Source: an uncultured Oscillospiraceae bacterium
GTDB taxonomy: Bacteria; Bacillota; Clostridia; Oscillospirales; Ruminococcaceae
Reading direction: 5' to 3'
DNA: 10,613 nucleotides
NCBI GenBank assembly: GCA_900555435.1
Contig: USLH01000079.1
Coordinates: forward strand, 1 to 10,613
The translations under genes were made by a program, and so were the position numbers. Of the stretch, positions 7,542-10,613 are shown piece by piece (positions within the stretch are counted from its first letter, which is position 1; every line of letters begins with the position of its first letter). The notes below the pieces were generated by a model. That model was not told where the DNA came from, searched no databases, and saw only the letters and a list, made by a program, of their open reading frames with translations.

Positions 7542-7561
7542 CGGGTCGGTGTTCCGACCCG
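7542..7561 (+). other. Hairpin between the S66 gene and the tRNA
   Basis: CGGGTCGG-TGTT-CCGACCCG is a perfect 8-bp stem with a 4-base loop. It begins 4 bases after the peptidase stop codon and ends 4 bases before the tRNA. There is no T-run after it, so it is not a standard intrinsic terminator. It may end or protect the upstream mRNA after tRNA processing, or act as a weak terminator. Confidence 0.5.
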
Positions 7562-7565
7562 ATAT

Positions 7566-7647
7566 GCGGGTATGGTGGAATGGCAGACACGAAGGTTTTA
7601 GGAGCCTTTGCTTCGGCGTGCAGGTTCAAGTCCTGTTGCCCGCACCA
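7566..7647 (+). tRNA. tRNA-Leu (anticodon UAG), CCA encoded
   Basis: An 82-base class II tRNA. The acceptor GCGGGTA (7566-7572) pairs with TGCCCGC (7637-7643) with one G-U pair; discriminator A7644 and CCA 7645-7647 follow. The anticodon stem AAGGT (7592-7596) pairs with GCCTT (7604-7608) around loop TTTAGGA, giving anticodon TAG (7599-7601) with G37. The variable arm is TGC-TTCG-GCG with flanking bases. The T arm is GCAGG / TTCAAGT / CCTGT. The D arm carries the GGTGGAAT-GGCAGACAC sequence typical of leucine tRNAs. It reads CUN codons, chiefly CUA. No separate promoter stands out, so it may be co-transcribed with the S66 gene. Confidence 0.95.
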
Positions 7648-7648
7648 G

Positions 7649-7687
7649 AGATCCCGAATGCGTGAAGCGTTTGGGATCTTCCTTTTT
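7649..7687 (+). terminator. Rho-independent terminator after tRNA-Leu
   Basis: A 13-bp stem (7649-7661 with 7667-7679, two G-U pairs) encloses a 5-base loop and is followed by TTCCTTTTT. It begins 1 base after the tRNA CCA end. Confidence 0.88.
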
Positions 7688-7697
7688 CCACTTGCCT

Positions 7698-7707
7698 TAA
7701 ACGTTTA
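7698..7707. promoter_or_regulatory. TAAACGTTTA palindrome upstream of the dehydrogenase gene
   Basis: A perfect 10-bp palindrome with a central CG, the form seen in many LacI-family operators. It lies 70 bases upstream of the ATG at 7777. I see no clean promoter in 7690-7776: TTGCCT (7692-7697) has no good -10 partner. Operator function is inference. Confidence 0.25.
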
Positions 7708-7776
7708 CCTTTTTAAAAGCGGGAAACGAAAAAGACAGCCGGTTGTTTGGACAGAGAAAAAGATAGGAGTGGTTAT

Positions 7777-8793
7777 ATGAAAATTGTGATCGTCGGTTCC
7801 GGAATGATGGGGTCTGCCATGGCGATCCCGGCTTTGGACAATGGGCACTCGGTGCTGTTGGTGGGAACGCCGTTGGATCGGGAGATCATCGACGGCCTTC
7901 GGGAGAACGGCTGCCACAAGACCCTGAAACGGGAAATGAAGGGCGACATCGCCTTTAAGCAGTTCGACGAGGTCACCGATGCGGATCTTACTTGTGACAT
8001 CCTTATCAGCGGTGTGTCCAGCTTCGGCGTAGAGTGGTTTGCGGAAAACGTGATCCCCCGGCTGAAGAGCGGCCAGCGGGTGTTGGCTATTACCAAAGGG
8101 CTTCACAAAAACGAGGACGGCAGTCTCTGCCCCTTTCCGGTGTGGTTCTCCGCCCTGCGGAAGGACGTTTCCTTCAACGCAGTAGGCGGCCCCTGCATCA
8201 GCTTTGAGTTAGCGGACCGGATCCACACGGAGGTGGCCTTCTGCGGAAAAGAGCAGGCAGTCTTAGCGGAGCTGCGGCAGGCGTTTCAGACGGAATACTA
8301 CCACATTTCCATCACCGACGACATTTGCGGCATCGAGACGGCGGTGGCGCTGAAAAACGCCTACGCCATGGCGGTGAGCCTTGCCATCGGTGCTTACACC
8401 AAAAACGATCCGGCTCTTTCGGAAAAGTATAACGCCCAGGCGGGGCTTTTCTATGAAGCCACCCGGGAGATGAGTGCCATCATCCGGCTGTTTGGCGGGC
8501 GGGAAGACGCCCTGTTCTTCGGCGCCGGCGACCTTTATGTGACGGTGTTCGGCGGACGGACCCGGCGGCTGGGAACGATCTTAGGCAGCGGGGTGGATTT
8601 TGCCCACGCCAGCGAGATCCTAAAGGGGGTCACGCTGGAATCCGTAGCCATCATCCGGCTTCTGGGCAAATTCTTCGGGGAGAAGCTGGGAGAGTACCCG
8701 CTGATGCAGCACATCCATGAGCGAATCACCGAAAACACCCTGCCGCCTATCCCTTGGGATCGGATGCGCCGGGATTCCTTTGACGGGGAGTGA
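7777..8793 (+). CDS. NAD(P)-dependent glycerol-3-phosphate dehydrogenase, GpsA-like
   Basis: A 338-residue cytoplasmic oxidoreductase that should interconvert dihydroxyacetone phosphate and sn-glycerol-3-phosphate. The ATG at 7777 has AGGAG (7765-7769) 7 bases upstream. The N-terminal Rossmann domain opens with Gly7-Ser-Gly-Met-Met-Gly12, and Thr-Lys107-Gly-Leu matches the GpsA nucleotide/substrate motif. The catalytic lysine is expected at Lys193 (Ala-Leu-Lys-Asn-Ala), and Gly249-Ala-Gly-Asp-Leu253 with a following Thr-Arg-Arg-Leu-Gly matches the substrate-binding end. The usual Ser-Gly-Pro-Ser-Phe-Ala stretch is replaced by Gly138-Pro-Cys-Ile-Ser-Phe-Glu, so this is a divergent GpsA and perhaps a paralogue rather than the housekeeping phospholipid enzyme; I therefore give no symbol. 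A GDPD gene starts 4 bases after its stop, suggesting a shared glycerol-3-phosphate role. Confidence 0.85.
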   Translation: MKIVIVGSGMMGSAMAIPALDNGHSVLLVGTPLDREIIDGLRENGCHKTLKREMKGDIAFKQFDEVTDADLTCDILISGVSSFGVEWFAENVIPRLKSGQRVLAITKGLHKNEDGSLCPFPVWFSALRKDVSFNAVGGPCISFELADRIHTEVAFCGKEQAVLAELRQAFQTEYYHISITDDICGIETAVALKNAYAMAVSLAIGAYTKNDPALSEKYNAQAGLFYEATREMSAIIRLFGGREDALFFGAGDLYVTVFGGRTRRLGTILGSGVDFAHASEILKGVTLESVAIIRLLGKFFGEKLGEYPLMQHIHERITENTLPPIPWDRMRRDSFDGE

Positions 8794-8797
8794 GCGT

Positions 8798-8908
8798 ATG
8801 AGCGGCAAAAAAGTTCTCATTGACGGACACCGGGGGAATCTGGACTTTGTTCCGGAGAATACCATGGACTCCTTCCGTTCGGCGGTGGGGCTGGGGGTGG
8901 ACGCCGTG
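8798..8908 (+). pseudogene. Glycerophosphodiester phosphodiesterase, N-terminal 37 codons only
   Basis: This piece carries the GDPD signature opening: Asp-Gly-His11-Arg12-Gly, Pro19-Glu20-Asn21-Thr-Met-Asp-Ser-Phe and Gly-Leu-Gly-Val-Asp35-Ala. His11 and Arg12 are the family's catalytic pair and Glu20 a likely metal ligand. The expected continuation (acidic-X-Asp-Val-His-X-Thr, a Lys/Arg-Asp-Gly turn, then about 200 residues of TIM barrel) is absent. GDPD converts glycerophosphodiesters such as glycerophosphocholine into glycerol-3-phosphate plus an alcohol, which fits the dehydrogenase 4 bases upstream. The gene is probably complete in the source genome and cut here by the join. Confidence 0.8.
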
Positions 8909-9661
8909 GCCGACGTACACGGCACGCTGCGGTCGAAGACCTTCGGGCTGGCGATGCGGCTGCGGGGCGTCCGCGTGGCGGACATCCGGAAGGGCCGCGA
9001 CGAGAAACGCGAGTTCATCCGCTGCGGAGGCCGCGGCGCCGAACCCGTGCGTCACACCGTACTGCGCTATTGCGACGTCTTCCGGCAGCTCGGATTCGAA
9101 TTCGCCGATCCCGGGCCGGCGGCGCCCGCCGTGCGGCCCAATCCGTTCGGTCCCAAACAGGGCGTCTGGGTCGGATTCGCCCCCTTCTCGGCCCAGCAGG
9201 GCAAGACCTATCCCGAAGCTCCTGCGCGCGAGGTCGTGCGGCTGCTGGCCGGACGCTACGACCGGGTTTTCGTACATGGCGGCGGGGGCGTCGAGGCGGG
9301 ATTCGCCCAGGAGATGGAACGCATGTATCCCAATGTGACGGCCGTGTACGGCAAGGTGCGTCTGGCGGGGGAGATGGACCTCATTTCGCATCTGGACTGC
9401 GTGGTGTCGATGGATTCGCTGGTCATGCACCTCGCCTCGCTCGTGGCCACGCCCGTGGTTTCGGTGTGGGGGGCCACCCATCCCGGGCTGGGATTCCTGG
9501 GCTACGGCTGCTCCGCGGAGCACGCTGTGCAGGCCGACATGGCATGCCGCCCTTGTTCGGTCTTCGGCAACCGGCCGTGCCGGTACGGCGATTTCAGGTG
9601 TATCGCCTCGGTGGCGCCCGAACGGATCGTGGACGAGGTCGCACGGCTGCTCGGCCGGTAA
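8798..9661 (+). CDS. Chimeric ORF: GDPD N-terminus joined in frame to a family 9 glycosyltransferase
   Basis: The frame is open for 287 codons from the ATG at 8798, with GGGGAG 7 bases upstream. Residues 1-37 are the start of a glycerophosphodiester phosphodiesterase. From about residue 38 the protein is a GT9 (ADP-heptose:LPS heptosyltransferase-like) enzyme: Asp39-Val-His-Gly-Thr-Leu-Arg-Ser-Lys, a Lys-Gly-Arg-Asp-Glu-Lys-Arg stretch, Pro-Phe-Ser-Ala-Gln-Gly-like donor loop, Val-Ser-Met-Asp-Ser...Met-His-Leu-Ala, Val-Trp-Gly-Ala-Thr-His-Pro, and a Cys-Arg-Pro-Cys...Cys-Arg-Tyr...Cys cluster near the C-terminus. GT9 proteins are usually about 330-350 residues, so the first ~80, including the acceptor-side N-terminal strand, are missing. 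The two halves have unrelated functions and different GC. Most likely a contig join rather than a real protein. GT9 identity of the C-terminal part is firm; the integrity of the ORF is not. Confidence 0.8.
   Translation: MSGKKVLIDGHRGNLDFVPENTMDSFRSAVGLGVDAVADVHGTLRSKTFGLAMRLRGVRVADIRKGRDEKREFIRCGGRGAEPVRHTVLRYCDVFRQLGFEFADPGPAAPAVRPNPFGPKQGVWVGFAPFSAQQGKTYPEAPAREVVRLLAGRYDRVFVHGGGGVEAGFAQEMERMYPNVTAVYGKVRLAGEMDLISHLDCVVSMDSLVMHLASLVATPVVSVWGATHPGLGFLGYGCSAEHAVQADMACRPCSVFGNRPCRYGDFRCIASVAPERIVDEVARLLGR
8903..8920. other. Probable contig junction (Clostridia to Bacteroidota)
   Basis: Codons 36-41 read Ala-Val-Ala-Asp-Val-His. Asp-Val-His fits both parents: GDPD has it after its Gly-Val-Asp-Ala-Val segment, and GT9 has it before Gly-Thr-Leu-Arg-Ser. 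Left of here the codons belong to the GDPD, right of here to the GT9. The exact break cannot be fixed because the shared stretch is ambiguous. Base composition, protein family and codon style all change at this point. Confidence 0.75.
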
Positions 9662-9674
9662 AGGAACGAATGCC

Positions 9675-10337
9675 ATGCGGGTCCGGATCGAAGAGAGTTG
9701 GCGGCGGCGTTTGCAGCCGGAGTTCGACAAACCCTATTTCGCCCGTCTGGCTGAGTTCGTGCGGGAGGAGTACCGCACGCAGCGGGTCTGTCCCGTGAAC
9801 CGGGACCTGTTCCGCGTCTTCGACCTCTGCCCGTTCGACCGCGTGCGGGTGGTGATTCTCGGGCAGGACCCCTATCCCGATCCCCGCTTTTATTACGGCA
9901 TCTGTTTCTCCGTGCCCGACGGCCTGCCCGTTCCGGGCTCGTTGCAGAACATCTTCCGGGAGATTCACGACGACACGGGGCGGCCCGTCCCTGCGTCGGG
10001 ACGCCTCGAGCGGTGGGTCGTTCAGGGTGTGCTGCCGATGAACTCGATCCTGACCGTGCGTGCTTTCCGGAGCGGTTCGCACCGCGACCGCGGCTGGGAG
10101 ACGTTCACCGATGCGGTGATCCGACGCCTGAACGACGAGCGCGAGCACCTGGTCTTCATGCTTTGGGGATCGTACGCCCAGCGGAAGGGGGCGATCATCG
10201 ACCCCTCGCGTCATCTGGTGCTCTCGGCCGCGCACCCTTCGCCGCGTTCGGCCGACCGGGGATTCTTCGGATGCCGGCATTTCAGCCGGGCGAACGACTA
10301 TCTGCGACAACACGGAATCCCCGAAATCGAGTGGTGA
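9675..10337 (+). CDS. ung: Uracil-DNA glycosylase, family 1
   Basis: A 220-residue cytoplasmic repair enzyme that cuts uracil from DNA to start base excision repair. Motif A is Gly63-Gln-Asp65-Pro-Tyr-Pro68, with Asp65 as the water-activating residue; the usual His at the last position is Pro. Uracil-stacking Phe78 is in Cys-Phe-Ser-Val. The central motif is Gly-Val-Leu-Pro-Met-Asn123, where most relatives have Leu-Leu-Leu-Asn; Asn123 reads uracil. Motif B is His187-Pro-Ser-Pro-Arg191-Ser followed by Gly-Phe-Phe-Gly-Cys-Arg-His-Phe-Ser. The residue that intercalates into DNA is normally Leu and is Arg191 here. Length is normal for the family. It starts 13 bases after the GT9 stop with AAAGGA upstream, so the two are probably co-transcribed in the source organism. 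Composition is high-GC like the GT9 part. Confidence 0.93.
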   Translation: MRVRIEESWRRRLQPEFDKPYFARLAEFVREEYRTQRVCPVNRDLFRVFDLCPFDRVRVVILGQDPYPDPRFYYGICFSVPDGLPVPGSLQNIFREIHDDTGRPVPASGRLERWVVQGVLPMNSILTVRAFRSGSHRDRGWETFTDAVIRRLNDEREHLVFMLWGSYAQRKGAIIDPSRHLVLSAAHPSPRSADRGFFGCRHFSRANDYLRQHGIPEIEW

Positions 10338-10358
10338 TTCCGGGGATCATTCCTTTTC
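10319..10358 (+). terminator. Terminator-like hairpin overlapping the ung stop codon
   Basis: CCCCGAAATC (10319-10328) pairs with GATTCCGGGG (10336-10345) with one mismatch, loop GAGTGGT, followed by a T-rich tract (ATCATTCCTTTTCTT). The stop codon 10335-10337 lies at the loop/3' arm boundary. The T-run is imperfect and starts several bases late. Confidence 0.55.
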
Positions 10359-10387
10359 TTCCGTTTCTTTCGGTGCAGACCTTTTTC

Positions 10388-10512
10388 CTCGGCGTTCCGG
10401 GGGCCGTGACGTCTCGGGGTTTCTGAGGTGTCCTCGGTTCCCGTGGCGTCTTGGGGTTTTTGTGGCGTCTTGGGGTTTCTGAGGTGTCCTCGGGTTTCCG
10501 CGGCGTTCCGGG
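10388..10512. repeat. Degenerate 19-bp tandem repeat array
   Basis: The two clearest units are adjacent: GTGGCGTCTTGGGGTTTTT (10443-10461) and the same with one change (10462-10480). Related units lie at 10406-10424, 10425-10442 (18 bp) and 10481-10499, with weaker ones at about 10388-10405 and from 10500. Longer copies also show: a 27-bp segment at 10411-10437 recurs at 10467-10493 with one mismatch, and CGGCGTTCCGGG occurs at 10390-10401 and 10501-10512. The period is not a multiple of three and there is no spacer, so it is neither coding nor CRISPR. It lies between ung and the next gene. Confidence 0.8.
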
Positions 10513-10522
10513 CAATGCCCGG
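10508..10522. repeat. Perfect 6-bp hairpin CCGGGC-AAT-GCCCGG
   Basis: A short GC-rich inverted repeat at the right end of the tandem array. Just beyond it CGGTTACCG occurs at 10520-10528 and 10552-10560, giving a larger imperfect inverted repeat around 10520-10560. Together these could end the minus-strand transcript entering from the right, but no clear T-run supports that. Confidence 0.4.
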
Positions 10523-10554
10523 TTACCGTCTCGCCGGGCTGTCCCGGGCGACGG

Positions 10555-10613
10555 TTACCGGCGGAATACGACGATTCCGTTCGGTACGGCGCGCTCGCCT
10601 TCGTGATCGAAGC
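10555..10613 (-). CDS. Possible C-terminal end of a gene entering from the right edge
   Basis: On the minus strand one frame is open from the edge for 18 codons (10611 down to 10558) and stops with TAA at 10557-10555. It reads Phe-Asp-His-Glu-Gly-Glu-Arg-Ala-Val-Pro-Asn-Gly-Ile-Val-Val-Phe-Arg-Arg. Codon choice (GGC, CGC, GCC, AAC, ATC, GTC) matches the neighbouring Bacteroidota-like genes, and the Gly-Ile-Val-Val-Phe-Arg-Arg end looks like a natural protein tail. Too short to name. Confidence 0.4.
   Translation of the reverse strand, partial: FDHEGERAVPNGIVVFRR

Noticed and set aside
7566..7700. Prophage or island attachment site at the tRNA-Leu
   Set aside because: No integrase and no repeat of the tRNA 3' end is visible elsewhere in the window.
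8717..8797. ATG at 8717 as the start of the chimeric ORF
   Set aside because: It lies inside the dehydrogenase gene without a ribosome binding site. The ATG at 8798 follows GGGGAG and starts at the GDPD homology.
8747..9730. 327-codon open frame on the minus strand spanning the junction
   Set aside because: It is antisense to the dehydrogenase end, the chimeric ORF and the ung start. Long shadows are expected in high-GC DNA, and the plus-strand frame carries clear GDPD and GT9 motifs.
9675..10337. Non-functional Ung because of the altered motif A
   Set aside because: The catalytic Asp65, Asn123 and His187 are all present and the frame is intact, so the changes look like natural variation rather than decay.
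10388..10512. CRISPR array
   Set aside because: The repeats are directly adjacent and degenerate, with no unique spacers and no cas genes in view.
10282..10515. 77-codon Pro/Arg/Lys-rich frame on the minus strand over the tandem repeats
   Set aside because: The repeat period is 19 bp, so the reading frame shifts from unit to unit; the repetitive look of the peptide is a by-product of the DNA repeat. It also overlaps the ung end.

Overview
The window looks like a metagenome-assembled or otherwise mixed contig made of two unrelated pieces joined inside one open reading frame. Bases 1 to about 8,905 read as a gut-type Clostridia (Bacillota) chromosome: AGGAGG-class ribosome binding sites, TTGACA/TATGAT promoters with 17-bp spacers, hairpin-plus-T terminators, a tRNA with encoded CCA, and moderate GC. 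Bases from about 8,905 to the end read as a high-GC Bacteroidota, Alistipes-like: a family 9 glycosyltransferase and a family 1 uracil-DNA glycosylase in a different base composition. By hand count, GC is about 57% in 8341-8460 and about 71% in 9121-9240. Genus names are inference from style; I could not search.

Clostridial part, left to right. A minus-strand DUF4358-type lipoprotein runs off the left edge. A 245-base divergent intergenic region separates it from a sodium:solute symporter with a near-consensus promoter and a repeated palindrome just after the expected transcription start. A strong terminator follows, then a MATE-family efflux transporter with its own extended -10 promoter and terminator. 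Next comes a cytoplasmic GH78 alpha-L-rhamnosidase, then a peptidase S66 (LD-carboxypeptidase type) gene with a near-consensus promoter. A tRNA-Leu(UAG) follows directly, with its own downstream terminator. Then come a GpsA-like glycerol-3-phosphate dehydrogenase and, 4 bases later, the first ~37 codons of a glycerophosphodiester phosphodiesterase (GDPD). Up to here most genes look like single-gene transcription units. The dehydrogenase-GDPD pair is the only convincing operon, and it makes sense because GDPD releases glycerol-3-phosphate.

Bacteroidota part. The GDPD reading frame changes after about codon 37 into the middle of a GT9 glycosyltransferase that lacks its N-terminal ~80 residues. 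Thirteen bases later is ung, which ends in a terminator-like hairpin. Beyond it lies a degenerate 19-bp tandem repeat array, a second hairpin, and the last 18 codons of a possible minus-strand gene at the right edge.

I found no defence system, mobile element, CRISPR array or clear new system. The most important observation is the join at about 8903-8920, most simply an assembly chimera at a short shared stretch (Asp-Val-His), which should be checked before anything is concluded from the apparent fusion protein or from gene order across it.
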